Shown here: positions 15,764 through 24,480 of the stretch, piece after piece
How positions within the stretch are numbered: position 1 is the stretch's first letter
Layout of the letters: the number at the start of each line of letters is the position of its first letter
Assembly (NCBI GenBank): GCA_900544975.1
Contig: UQXI01000007.1
Coordinates: forward strand, 22,365-86,364
Direction: 5' to 3'
Length of the DNA: 64,000 bases
DNA from: an uncultured Eubacteriales bacterium
GTDB taxonomy: Bacteria > Bacillota > Clostridia > Oscillospirales > Oscillospiraceae
Translations under genes and position numbers: made by a program
Notes under the pieces: generated by a model
Seen by the model: only the letters and a program-made list of their open reading frames with translations
Databases searched by the model: none
Told to the model about the DNA's origin: nothing

Positions 15764-18700
15764 ATGGGTAGAAAAATTACGGATCCGCAGGAAATTGAGG
15801 CGTTGTTTCGGCTGTTGAATCGAATGGCAGATGGGTATGAGGCGACGGAGAAAGAGGCTGCAGAATTGGAGGAAATCGATGAAATTGGAACCCCCGACTT
15901 TATAACGTCCTCTGAATTTTTTAATGCGGTTAGTATGCGGAGAGAACTAGCGATATCACTACGCGGAGTTGACCAGCTCAAGTGTTTGTGTACTCTGAAT
16001 TTGTGCTACATATCAGTTAGCGATCTAAGTGGAACTCATTTCCCTGACAGAATCCAATCTTTGAATCTGAGTAGCACACAAATCACCAGTCTGGACGGTG
16101 TCCATTTGTCTGCAGAGCTCCAGTCGCTGGACCTGAGTGACACACAAATCGCCAGCCTGAAAGACGTCCAGCTGCCTACAGGACTCCAGTCACTGGACCT
16201 GAGCGGCACACAAATCACTAGTCTGGACGGTATCTATTTGCCTGCAAAGCTCCAGTCGCTGAAGCTGAGCAGCACACAAATCACCAGTCTGGACGGCATC
16301 CGGCTGCCTGCAGAAATCCAGTCGCTGAACCTGCGCAGCACACAAATCACCAGTTTGGACAGCATCCAGCTGCCTGCAGGGCTCCAGTCGCTGGACCTAA
16401 GTGACACACAAATCACCAGTCTGGACGGCATCCAGCTGCCTGCAGAGCTTCAGTCGCTGGACCTAAGCGACACACAAATCACCAGTCTGGACGGTGTCCA
16501 ATTGCCTGCAGGGCTCCAGTCGCTGAAGCTGCGCGGCACACAAATCACCAGCCTGGACGGCATCCAGCTGCTTGCAGAACTCCACTCGTTGGACCTGAGC
16601 GACACACAAATCACCAGTCTGGACAGTGTCCAATTGCCTGCAGGGCTCCAGTCGCTGAAGCTGCACGGTACACAAATCACCAGCCTGGACGGCATCCAAC
16701 TGCCTGCGGAACTCCAGTCGCTGGACCTGAGCGACACACAAATCACTAGTTTGGACGACATCCGGCTGCCTGCAGGGCTCCAGTCGCTGGACCTGAGTGA
16801 CACACAAATCACTAGCCTGGAAGACGTCCAGTTGCCGCATCATATCCAGTCCTTGAATCTTTCTGGCCTGTTCCTGTGCCAACTTCCGCCCAAACTTCTA
16901 TCGCTCAACATTCCATTTGTATTTAAATTTAATCCATTATATCCATCATATGGAATCTTGCTAAAAGAAACAATATTAAATATTCAGCCTATCAGTCTCT
17001 TCGAACAGCCCCGTGAACTCATTGAGAGCTATTACGCAGCACCCAAGGTTTCCATCAGCGAAGCCAAAGTCATCTTCCTGGGCGATGGCGGTGTAGGGAA
17101 GAGTTATACCATTCAGAGAATCCACAACGATGGATTGCCCGGGAACTATCCTACCGAGACGACGCCTGGCATTGACATTACAGACTTCCCGGTCCGTCAG
17201 CCTAATTATAATTTTGACATCCACTTTTGGGACTTTGGCGGCCAAGAGATCATGCACGCCATGCACCGGTGCTTCCTGACCAGCCGCACCTGTTACGTGG
17301 TGGTCATCTGCAACCGCTACCAGGACCTGACCGGACAGGCCCGGTACTGGCTGAACAACGTGGCCAGCTTCGCCAAAGATTCTCCTGTCATCCTGGCTGT
17401 GAATCAATGGGACAACATCCAAACCCGCGACTTGGATCATCGCCGGTTACAACAAGAATTCCCCAACTTAGCAAAGGTCGTTTTTTACTCCGCCAAGGAT
17501 TCCAATCAAAAAGAATTCCAAGCGCTCACCAACGCCATTGTTGATCAAGCCCGGCACTTGGACAGCTGCGGCATGGAATTCCCTGTAACATGGGCTGGCA
17601 TCCGGGAGAAGCTGTTATCTCTGGCCAAAGAAAACCGAAACTATATTAGCAAGGACGAATATTATCAAATCTGTCAAGAAAACAAGGAGCTGTCTCCGGA
17701 AATCTGCGTTTGGCTCCTGGAGTGGTTCAATGACCTGGGCGTTTGCTTTAGCTACCATCAAAATGCAGAAGACAAAAAGGAGCTGGCGGAATACAAGGTC
17801 CTGAATCCTGTCTGGCTCACCAACGCCATCTACATCATCATCAACTGCGGACCGCGCCGGGCAACCAACGGCATCATTCACACCCAGGTGATTCTGGATT
17901 TGCTGCAAAAGCCGGAAACCAGTGTTCTTCCTGGCGTCACCTACACCGCCCAAGAGCGGAACTATGTCTTAGAGGTGATGCGGAAATTTCAGCTCTCCTA
18001 CGCCGTCTCCGAAAGTCAGGAGTTCATTCCGGCCCTCTGTCCGGACGTCACGCCCAAGGAGTTGCATCCCACCAGCTGGAGAAAGCACGTTGCTTACGAG
18101 CTGCAATACACGTACCTGCCTGACAGCGTGATCCATCAGCTTATGATTCGCTTCTACCATTGCCTCAACATCGGAAAAATTTGGCGAAAAGGTCTGCGAA
18201 TTGACCCAGACCCGATCAACGGCCTAATGGCGGTGGTGGATATGGGCGGCGGGGACTCTATTTTGCGCATTGACGTCTATGCCCAAGCGGATACCCCACC
18301 TTGGCCGCTGCTGCATCAACTTCGCGATGACATCATCCTCATCAATCAGGCCCTAAACCTGAAGGCAGAGGATTACATTGTCGTACAGAAAAATCGTCAT
18401 ACCGCACGGTTTTCTGTAACATATGTCCTACAGGCGAAGGAACGCGAGTATTCGAAACTACCCTATTCTTCCGAAGGCTGGTTTGAAGAGTACGATATAG
18501 CCGACATCCTGGGAACTGCTTTTGGTCCCGAAAATATTGAAGCTGCAGCCCAGATTCTGCCAAAGTCTGAAAATTTGAGCACTGTCCTATATCAGCCAAT
18601 CATCCACGTTCATGGCAACCTCAATTATTATGCAAATTGTCAAGTCTCCAACACGTCTGAATCCGCTGAGCGTCTCCTTCGCGCCGTGCTGGAACACGAA

Positions 18701-18973
18701 GAGAAATTCAATGAACAGCTGACCCAGGAGCTGATTTCTATTTTCCAAGGCCAATCTGCTGACCGGGATGTGCAGCAACTGGGCGCAGAAATGGCGCGGG
18801 CCAAAGCCCAGAAAAAGAAGCCCCTGGCCCGCCTGAGGGATTTTCTTAAGAACAGCGCAGACACCGCCGGAAACCTGCAAAAGCTGGCAACCATTTTGGG
18901 TCCCTTCGTGTTAAAGCTGGTGGAAAAGGCCCCAGAAATCCTGCAATTCTTCCAAGCCGCTCTTTCTCATTGA
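15764..18973 (+). CDS. Roco protein: leucine-rich repeats, Roc GTPase and COR domain
   Basis: The 1069-residue protein has, in order: an N-terminal helix region (1-75), one decayed leucine-rich repeat, twelve almost identical 22-residue repeats (97-360, pattern LQSLDLSDTQITSLDGIQLP), a cap, a Roc GTPase (about 432-600), a COR dimerisation domain (about 610-880) and a helical tail to 1069. Roc motifs are P-loop GDGGVGKS (440-447), TTPGID, DFGGQE (490-495), NQWD (547-550, Gln in place of the usual Lys) and SAK (576-578). Roco proteins are dimeric GTPases related to human LRRK2. The tail has a basic segment (AQKKKPLARLRDFLK) and ends in an amphipathic helix; I recognise no effector domain. It is monocistronic, with A/T-richer codons than its neighbours, and repeat-filled gaps flank it, which suggests horizontal gain. 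Confidence 0.92.
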   Translation: MGRKITDPQEIEALFRLLNRMADGYEATEKEAAELEEIDEIGTPDFITSSEFFNAVSMRRELAISLRGVDQLKCLCTLNLCYISVSDLSGTHFPDRIQSLNLSSTQITSLDGVHLSAELQSLDLSDTQIASLKDVQLPTGLQSLDLSGTQITSLDGIYLPAKLQSLKLSSTQITSLDGIRLPAEIQSLNLRSTQITSLDSIQLPAGLQSLDLSDTQITSLDGIQLPAELQSLDLSDTQITSLDGVQLPAGLQSLKLRGTQITSLDGIQLLAELHSLDLSDTQITSLDSVQLPAGLQSLKLHGTQITSLDGIQLPAELQSLDLSDTQITSLDDIRLPAGLQSLDLSDTQITSLEDVQLPHHIQSLNLSGLFLCQLPPKLLSLNIPFVFKFNPLYPSYGILLKETILNIQPISLFEQPRELIESYYAAPKVSISEAKVIFLGDGGVGKSYTIQRIHNDGLPGNYPTETTPGIDITDFPVRQPNYNFDIHFWDFGGQEIMHAMHRCFLTSRTCYVVVICNRYQDLTGQARYWLNNVASFAKDSPVILAVNQWDNIQTRDLDHRRLQQEFPNLAKVVFYSAKDSNQKEFQALTNAIVDQARHLDSCGMEFPVTWAGIREKLLSLAKENRNYISKDEYYQICQENKELSPEICVWLLEWFNDLGVCFSYHQNAEDKKELAEYKVLNPVWLTNAIYIIINCGPRRATNGIIHTQVILDLLQKPETSVLPGVTYTAQERNYVLEVMRKFQLSYAVSESQEFIPALCPDVTPKELHPTSWRKHVAYELQYTYLPDSVIHQLMIRFYHCLNIGKIWRKGLRIDPDPINGLMAVVDMGGGDSILRIDVYAQADTPPWPLLHQLRDDIILINQALNLKAEDYIVVQKNRHTARFSVTYVLQAKEREYSKLPYSSEGWFEEYDIADILGTAFGPENIEAAAQILPKSENLSTVLYQPIIHVHGNLNYYANCQVSNTSESAERLLRAVLEHEEKFNEQLTQELISIFQGQSADRDVQQLGAEMARAKAQKKKPLARLRDFLKNSADTAGNLQKLATILGPFVLKLVEKAPEILQFFQAALSH
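16052..16843 (+). repeat. Twelve tandem 66-bp repeats encoding LRRs
   Basis: Each unit encodes 22 residues. The units are near identical in DNA (CAGTCGCTGGACCTGAG, then ACACAAATCACCAGTCTGGA). Differences cluster at LRR positions 5, 7-8 and 15-17. Such identity implies recent expansion or homogenisation. Confidence 0.9.
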
Positions 18974-19316
18974 GCATTCCCCATTGGGGCATATGGGTAT
19001 CGCTCAGGAGTGTGCAGCTTGTCCTTCCACCTGCCCCGTAGGGTGCTCCCGGACGCTACCCGGCAGAAGGGGCTTACCGTGGCGGCCGGTCTGGGCGAGT
19101 TCGTACCCGCTTTTGGGGGCAGGTTCGGATTTGCCCACATGCTGTGGAGTACGGAACATCCTGCCGCAGGTGCGTCCAGGAGGCCGCACCCTACGGCCCT
19201 CAGCTTATGGATGTTAAAAAATCATGGCATATCCCTGTAGGGGTATACCGTGTGCGTCAGGCTGTAGAAACCTCCGGTTTTTCCGAATTTTGGGTGGGTT
19301 TGCAGGTTTTGGAGGC

Positions 19317-19335
19317 GGGCGCACACTGTGCGCCC
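19317..19335. repeat. REP-like palindrome
   Basis: GGGCGCACA-C-TGTGCGCCC is a perfect nine-bp stem that runs straight into an 11-bp tandem array. Confidence 0.6.
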
Positions 19336-19395
19336 CTACAGCGCCCCTACAGCGCCCCTACAGCGCCCCCGTAGCGCCCCCGTAGCGTCCCTGCA
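19330..19395 (+). repeat. Six 11-bp tandem repeats
   Basis: Units read GCGCCCCTACA three times, GCGCCCCCGTA twice and GCGTCCCTGCA once. The unit equals the right arm plus tail of the adjacent palindrome, so the array looks like slippage from a repeat end. Confidence 0.75.
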
Positions 19396-19514
19396 GCGTC
19401 TGTGCACGATCCTGGCAAATTTTCGGGGGTTATTTTCGCTGTATGCATTTCCCCTTCCAGATATGCCTCAGCCCGGAGGCTGCCGTCAGGCATGCTCCCG
19501 GGCTGTGTTGGGTT

Positions 19515-20210
19515 TTATTTGCGGTGTAGCCAGGACATGGTATCCTTGGATAGCTCCATGCCCACCTTTTTCTGCAGGCTCATGGACTTTTCGTTGCCCA
19601 CGATGACCTGGTCGAAGGGCACCCGGCCCTGGGAGAGGTAGCGGTTAATCTGGAAGCTCTCCAGGGCCAGGCCCAGGCCGTGGCCGCGGTATGGGGGGAA
19701 GACCTCCAGCATGCCCATGCTGCCCTCGTGGTGCTCGCCCACGAAGCCGGCCAGGCGGCCGTCTACAAAGGCGCCGAAGATCACGCCGGCCTTCAGGCGG
19801 TCTTCCACATACTCCGGGTTGTGGAACAGGCTGTAGCCGTCCAGCACTGCCTGGAAGTAGCTCATATCCAGGGGCCGCACATCGGCCCGGACGGGCAGGG
19901 GCTCTTTCCGGAAATAGGCAGCCTGATAGCAGCGGCTTTCCTCCTTCAGGCCCAGAGCCGCCGCCACAGCGTCCGAAAGCGCTCCCGCCATCACATTCCA
20001 GGTCTGGACCTCTGGAAGCGTCTCCAGGAGGCTGAGCGCCTCTCCCAGGTTCTCGGCTGCTACCATGGCGATGCCGTCCATCTCCAGGGCCACGCCCTGG
20101 CCGCTCTGGGCGGCCACCCGGGCACGGCCCAGGCGCAGGGGCTCGATCATACTGATGTTCAACACCGGGTCCTTGCCGAGGTAGGCAAGGGCCTGTTCTT
20201 TCTCTGTCAT
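19515..20210 (-). CDS. GNAT family N-acetyltransferase
   Basis: I start at 20210 (MTEKEQALAYL), ten bases after the stop of the Clp gene, with GAGGACCC before it; a longer frame that runs into the Clp gene is not credible. The 231-residue protein has an N-terminal half without clear motifs and a C-terminal GNAT fold: AGVIFGAFVDGRLAGFVGEH, then LEVFPPYRGHGLGLALE, the acetyl-CoA pyrophosphate loop (variant of Q/RxxGxG/A), and PFDQVIVGNEKSMSLQKKVGM. The substrate is unknown. Coupling to the Clp gene may mean joint expression under stress. Confidence 0.75.
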   Translation of the reverse strand: MTEKEQALAYLGKDPVLNISMIEPLRLGRARVAAQSGQGVALEMDGIAMVAAENLGEALSLLETLPEVQTWNVMAGALSDAVAAALGLKEESRCYQAAYFRKEPLPVRADVRPLDMSYFQAVLDGYSLFHNPEYVEDRLKAGVIFGAFVDGRLAGFVGEHHEGSMGMLEVFPPYRGHGLGLALESFQINRYLSQGRVPFDQVIVGNEKSMSLQKKVGMELSKDTMSWLHRK

Positions 20211-20220
20211 GGGTCCTCTG

Positions 20221-22497
20221 TCACTCCTTCTCCAGTTCCACCTTTCCGTCCCGGACCACAGCCCGGAGGGCAGAAATGGGAGTCTCAAAGCTGTCGATGA
20301 TGGCCTCTGCAATGGGGTCCTCCAGATCCCGCTGGATGGTCCGGCGGAGGTTTCTGGCTCCATAGGTGATGGAATAGGCCTTCTTGGTGAGATAATCCCC
20401 CAGAGTCTCGTCCCAGGTAAAGGACAGGCCCCGCTCTGCCAACGCATCCCGGAGCTCTGCCAGCATAATCCCGGCGATGGCCCGGAAATTCTCCTCGGAC
20501 AGGTGGTTGAAGCTGATGATCTCATCCACCCGGTTCAAAAACTCCGGCCGGAGGAACTCCCGCAGGGCCTTCATAGCCCCTTCCTTCCGCTGCTCCGACA
20601 GGGTCTGGCCAAAGCCCAGGCCGCTACTTTTCCGGTCGGACCCGGCGTTGGAGGTCATCACCAAAATGGCATTTTCAAAGTTCACCACACGGCCCTGGGC
20701 GTCGGTGATCCGGCCGTCGTCCAGCACCTGCAGGAGCACGTTCAGCACGTCGGGATGGGCCTTTTCGATCTCGTCGAACAGGACCACGCTATAGGGCCGC
20801 CGACGGATCTTTTCCGTGAGCTGGCCCGCTTCATCATAGCCCACATAGCCCGGGGGCGAGCCGATCAGCTTGGAAACCGTGTGCTTCTCCATATACTCCG
20901 ACATATCCAGACGGATGAGGGAATCCACCGAGTCGAACATCTCCCCGGCCAGGCACTTTACCAGCTCCGTCTTGCCCACACCGGTGGGACCCACGAAAAT
21001 GAAGGAAACCGGCCGCTTCTTGGGGGAAATGCCCACCCGGCTGCGGCGGATGGCACGGCTCACCGCCTCCACCGCTTCGTCCTGGCCTACAATCCGCTCT
21101 TTCAGGCGGTCGCCCAGGTTCCGGAGCTGCTGGTACTCCTGGGCCTGAATCTTACTGGCGGGAATCTTGGTCCAGAGCTCAATGATCCGGGCCAGGTTCT
21201 CCATGGTGACCGGCGGGGGCGGCAGCTGGTCCAGCCGCTCAATCTCCGCGGCCACCCGGCAGAGCCTGCTCCGAAGCTCCGCCAGGCGCTCATAATGCTC
21301 CCCTTCCGTGTCCTCGGTGAGCATGCGAAGCTCCAGCTCATAGTCGTCCCGCTCCTTTTTCAGCTCCGACAGCCGGGAGATTTCCCGGCTGCGGAGGTTC
21401 ACATCAGAGCAGGCCTCATCCAACAGGTCAATGGCCTTATCCGGCAGGAAGCGGTCGGTGATATACCGCTCCGACAGGACGACGCACTGCCGGGCAATCT
21501 CCGGGGAGATGGACACCCCGTGGAACTGCTCGTAATAGTGGGCGACGCCCCGCATGATCTCCGCCGCCTCGGCCATGGTAGGCTCCGCCACCGTCACCGG
21601 CTGGAAGCGGCGCTCCAGGGCGGCGTCCTTTTCAATGTACTTCCGGTACTCCGAGAAGGTGGTGGCGCCAATGACCTGGATCTCCCCCCGGGACAGGGCC
21701 GGCTTCAGGATGTTGGCGGCATTCATGGAGCCCTCCGCATCCCCGGCGCCCACCAGGTTGTGGACTTCGTCAATGACCAGGATGATGTTGCCGCAGACCT
21801 TCACCTCGGCAATGAGGCTCTTCATCCGGCTCTCAAACTGGCCCCGGAACTGGGTCCCGGCCACCAGAGCCGTGAGGTCCAGGAGGTATACCTCTTTGTC
21901 CCGAAGCTTAAACGGAACCTCCCCCTGGGCAATCCGCTGGGCCAGCCCTTCGGCAATGGCAGTCTTGCCCACGCCGGGTTCGCCGATGAGACAGGGGTTA
22001 TTCTTCTGGCGGCGGTTCAGGATCTGAATGACCCGCTCCGTCTCCATGTCCCGGCCCACCACCTGGTCCAGCTTCCCCTCCCGGGCCCGGCCGGTAAGGT
22101 TCAGGCAGTAGGTGTCCAAAAATTTGTGTTTTTTGGTTTTAGGCTTGGGAGGCTCTTCTTTTTCCTTCTCCCGATTCGGCTTTTCCGGCAGATCCCGGCG
22201 ACGGTCGGAGCCGCTGAACAGCTGGTTCAGGAGGGGGAAGGTGGCAGTTTGGCTGCCCACCTCGTCATCCTCCTCCGGCTGATCCTGGCCGAAGACGGCG
22301 GACATCTCGTCGCTGATCAGATCCAGATCCTCTTCGGAGATCCCCATCTGCTTCACTGCATCATCAATTTGCGGAATTCCCAGCTTCCGGGCGCACTTCA
22401 GGCAGTAGCCCTCATTCCGGGAAACCCCGTTTTCCAAGCGGGTGATGAACACCACGGCTACATTCTTATTACATTTCACGCAAAGCTTTGGCTGCAT
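20221..22497 (-). CDS. clpE: ClpE-like AAA+ unfoldase with N-terminal zinc finger
   Basis: The 758-residue class I Clp ATPase opens with a C4 zinc finger (CVKC, 22 residues, CLKC) in place of the ClpC repeat domain, as in ClpE. A charged linker (about 80-135) follows. AAA module 1 has GEPGVGKT and VIDEVHN; module 2 has GPTGVGKT, LFDEIEKAHPDV and arginine-finger region FLNRVDEII. The middle domain (about 400-460) is short. The tripeptide LGF in SSGLGFGQ fits a ClpP-docking loop, so it probably feeds ClpP. ClpE of Bacillus is a CtsR-controlled heat-shock protein; no CtsR box was found here. Gene name is by domain layout. Confidence 0.82.
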   Translation of the reverse strand: MQPKLCVKCNKNVAVVFITRLENGVSRNEGYCLKCARKLGIPQIDDAVKQMGISEEDLDLISDEMSAVFGQDQPEEDDEVGSQTATFPLLNQLFSGSDRRRDLPEKPNREKEKEEPPKPKTKKHKFLDTYCLNLTGRAREGKLDQVVGRDMETERVIQILNRRQKNNPCLIGEPGVGKTAIAEGLAQRIAQGEVPFKLRDKEVYLLDLTALVAGTQFRGQFESRMKSLIAEVKVCGNIILVIDEVHNLVGAGDAEGSMNAANILKPALSRGEIQVIGATTFSEYRKYIEKDAALERRFQPVTVAEPTMAEAAEIMRGVAHYYEQFHGVSISPEIARQCVVLSERYITDRFLPDKAIDLLDEACSDVNLRSREISRLSELKKERDDYELELRMLTEDTEGEHYERLAELRSRLCRVAAEIERLDQLPPPPVTMENLARIIELWTKIPASKIQAQEYQQLRNLGDRLKERIVGQDEAVEAVSRAIRRSRVGISPKKRPVSFIFVGPTGVGKTELVKCLAGEMFDSVDSLIRLDMSEYMEKHTVSKLIGSPPGYVGYDEAGQLTEKIRRRPYSVVLFDEIEKAHPDVLNVLLQVLDDGRITDAQGRVVNFENAILVMTSNAGSDRKSSGLGFGQTLSEQRKEGAMKALREFLRPEFLNRVDEIISFNHLSEENFRAIAGIMLAELRDALAERGLSFTWDETLGDYLTKKAYSITYGARNLRRTIQRDLEDPIAEAIIDSFETPISALRAVVRDGKVELEKE

Positions 22498-22535
22498 AAT
22501 CCAAACTCCAATTCAAACGGATGTGTTTAGAAAAA

Positions 22536-22544
22536 AGTATAGCA
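22536..22544 (-). promoter_or_regulatory. Extended -10 promoter of the ClpE-like gene
   Basis: On the minus strand TG-C-TATACT lies about 40 bases before the start; the -35 match is weak. Confidence 0.5.
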
Positions 22545-22718
22545 CAAATCCGGAAAAAGTCCAGTTCCATTTTCCCCCGACCTGGGCAGCGCTCCTGATT
22601 TGATGATACGTTCCTGCGCTGGTGTATCGTCGCCTTATGTGTATGCCCGTTGGTCATATGCGGAAATGGGCATTGCGAATTTGCCGAAAATGGGCGGAAA
22701 CCGTGTGATGTTTTCGCT

Positions 22719-22900
22719 GGGCGGACACACAGGTCCGCCCCTACGGAGGATGATAAGAATGGGCAGAAATTGTTCAACACGTTTTGTCATATAAATGCCA
22801 AAAATTTGGTAAAAATAGTGAGAATCCTACGGCAACGTCGAATATCTGTTGATACACTGCGTCGGGATATCATCGTAGGGGCGGACCTGTGTGTCCGCCC
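22719..22900 (+). repeat. MITE-like intergenic repeat, copy B (182 bp)
   Basis: Perfect 27-bp terminal inverted repeats differ from those of copy A at one position per arm, and that change is compensated at the other end. Length and orientation equal copy A. Internal matches to copy A include GGGCAGAAATTG, TTTTGTCAT and the CGT.G.GATA..AT segment before the right end. The left flank GCATTGCGAATTTGCCGAA is also shared. Confidence 0.85.
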
Positions 22901-23125
22901 GTGGTAGACACTACAAATTCGTCAGAGCAGTATGAAACCAAGGCCCATGTCCCTGTGGAACCCCCCCGCAAGGGGGTCCGGCCAAATTCGTCTTATGTTA
23001 ACCTTTTTGTAACTTTCTCCCCATATCTGGTGCTTTTCCGACGTTTTCCGTCAAAGATCTTGCCACAGGTTTCCAATAATATTGCTTGAAAAAATTGTCA
23101 TTTTTCTGCCCTTTGCTAAAAACTC

Positions 23126-23153
23126 TTGACATTTCCGGCAAAATAGTTATAAT
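23126..23153 (+). promoter_or_regulatory. Consensus sigma-A promoter of the YabE-like gene
   Basis: Perfect TTGACA and TATAAT boxes with a 16-base spacer, about 100 bases before the start at 23252. Confidence 0.8.
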
Positions 23154-23251
23154 ATCAGAACAGTTGCAATATGGTTACAAACGTAACACGTTTGACACCA
23201 GCAACCTGGCAGCCTGGCAAACTGCCGTCCATGTGAAAAGGAGGTTCTCCG

Positions 23252-24415
23252 ATGCACACCATACAGCATCTTTTCCCAACGAAAAAAAGCCTGCTTCTGC
23301 GGCTGGGGGCAGTCGCCCTGATCCTGCTATTGACTGCAGGTCTCCTCTCCCAGGCCGTATTTGCCCAGACCACTTACGTCATCACCGATGGCGATCGGGT
23401 ACTTGTTCATACTACATATGCAACAGACCCTGCGGCCGTCCTCACCGAGGCAGGCCTGGAGCTGGGCGAGGCAGATACTTTCACCGCCCAATCTGACGGA
23501 GCCGTCTCTGAAATCACCGTCAAGCGGATTCAAATGGTCCGGATCAACAACGGCCACCAGGCTCTGGAATTGGCCACCTACGGCTGCACCGTAGCCGATG
23601 TTCTGGCGCAGCTGGGCATTTCCACAGAGGGCGATCTGCGCATTTCCCAGAGCCTGGACAGCGAAACCTACGACGGTATGGTCATTGATGTGGTTTATCT
23701 CACCTATGAGACCGTGGAATACGTGCGGTCCACCCCCTATGAGACGGCTTACTGCACCGATTCCACCCTGGAGCCCGGTGAAGAGAAAATCCTGACTCCC
23801 GGCCAGGACGGCAGCATCCAGTGCACCGCCCGAATCACCCGGGAGAACGGAACAGAGGTCTCCCGAACTGTCATCCAGGAGCAGGTCCTGGATGCCCCAG
23901 TCAACGCCGTCGTGGCCCGCGGCATTGACCGCTCCAGCAAAGAGCAGGAGGGCGCAGGCCGGGCCTATTCTCCGGAACGCACCACCGCAGAGGAGCCGGC
24001 CGGCCACGAAGCGCCCGCCGCCACCACAAGAGAGCCGGAACCCACCGCCGCCCCGGAGGAGGTCTCTGACCCCGCCCCCACCGGCAACACCTTCACCACT
24101 GCCTCCGGCGAGGTGGTCTCCTACTCCCGGAAGCTGACTGTGGACGCCACCGCCTACAGCTGCGAGGGCTATACCGGCACCACCGCCACCGGCACCACCG
24201 CCCGGTACGGCGCCATTGCTGTGGACCCCAGCGTCATCCCCTATGGCACCCGGATGTACATCGTCTCTGACGACGGCTCCTACATCTACGGCTATGCCAC
24301 TGCGGAGGATTGCGGCGGCGCCATTCAGGGTTACATGATCGACCTGTATTTTGACACCCTGGCAGAGTGCTATGCCTTTGGCCGCCGGTCCTGCACCGTA
24401 TACATCCTGGATTGA
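23252..24415 (+). CDS. YabE-like cell-wall protein (DUF348, G5 and 3D domains)
   Basis: The 387-residue protein has an N-terminal membrane anchor or signal (RLGAVALILLLTAGLLSQAVFA), two DUF348-type repeats (TYVITDGDRVLVHTTYATDPAAVL, then MVRINNGHQALELATYG), a G5 domain (about 150-215, VEYVRSTPYETAYCTDSTLEPGE), a Pro/Glu/Thr linker and a C-terminal 3D domain (about 293-387: LTVDATAYSCEGYTGTTATGT, AVDPSVIPYGT, ATAEDCGGAIQGYMIDLYF). The three aspartates of the 3D domain are kept. In Bacillus, YabE is an Rpf/Sps-like autolysin precursor next to rnmV-ksgA; here rsmA (ksgA) follows directly, so synteny supports the call although rnmV is absent. Confidence 0.85.
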   Translation: MHTIQHLFPTKKSLLLRLGAVALILLLTAGLLSQAVFAQTTYVITDGDRVLVHTTYATDPAAVLTEAGLELGEADTFTAQSDGAVSEITVKRIQMVRINNGHQALELATYGCTVADVLAQLGISTEGDLRISQSLDSETYDGMVIDVVYLTYETVEYVRSTPYETAYCTDSTLEPGEEKILTPGQDGSIQCTARITRENGTEVSRTVIQEQVLDAPVNAVVARGIDRSSKEQEGAGRAYSPERTTAEEPAGHEAPAATTREPEPTAAPEEVSDPAPTGNTFTTASGEVVSYSRKLTVDATAYSCEGYTGTTATGTTARYGAIAVDPSVIPYGTRMYIVSDDGSYIYGYATAEDCGGAIQGYMIDLYFDTLAECYAFGRRSCTVYILD

Positions 24416-24429
24416 TCCGGAAGTTCTCA

Positions 24430-24458
24430 TTGCAAATCCGCCTTTTCTCTGGTAAAAT
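24430..24458 (+). promoter_or_regulatory. Sigma-A promoter of rsmA, embedded in a terminator
   Basis: TTGCAA, 17 bases, TG-G-TAAAAT. The -10 box occupies the loop of the terminator hairpin 24438-24473, so transcription would begin within its right arm. Confidence 0.55.
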
Positions 24459-24480
24459 ACAGGGGAAAGGCGGGTTTTTT
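24438..24480 (+). terminator. Intrinsic terminator directly before rsmA
   Basis: A 14-bp stem (CCGCCTTTTCTCTG with CAGGGGAAAGGCGG, some G-U pairs) and an eight-base loop are followed by GTTTTTT, which touches the ATG at 24481. Confidence 0.8.

Larger units (their letters stand above)
18974..19514. other. Repeat-rich gap between the Roco gene and the GNAT gene
   Basis: The 541 bases hold several G/C-rich hairpins of the CCTACGG-tailed type (for example GTGCG/CGCAC with a CCCTACGG tail near 19168-19196), the palindrome at 19317-19335 and the 11-bp tandem array at 19330-19395. No gene and no clear T-run terminator for the Roco gene are seen. Confidence 0.55.
22498..23251. other. Divergent gap with repeat copy B and two promoters
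   Basis: Between the leftward clp gene and the rightward YabE-like gene lie the clp promoter (22536-22544), MITE-like repeat copy B, a short GGAACCCCC/GGGGGTCC hairpin near 22960, and the promoter at 23126. Otherwise A/T-rich without genes. Confidence 0.6.

Noticed and set aside
16052..16843. Regular 66-bp repeats that at first look like a CRISPR-type or satellite array
   Set aside because: They stay in one reading frame, encode LRR units and have no spacers; they are part of the Roco gene.
20209..22530. Long open frame on the plus strand opposite the ClpE-like gene
   Set aside because: It mirrors the GC-rich third positions of the real gene, gives a His/Gly/Leu-rich peptide without any known domain and has no ribosome site.
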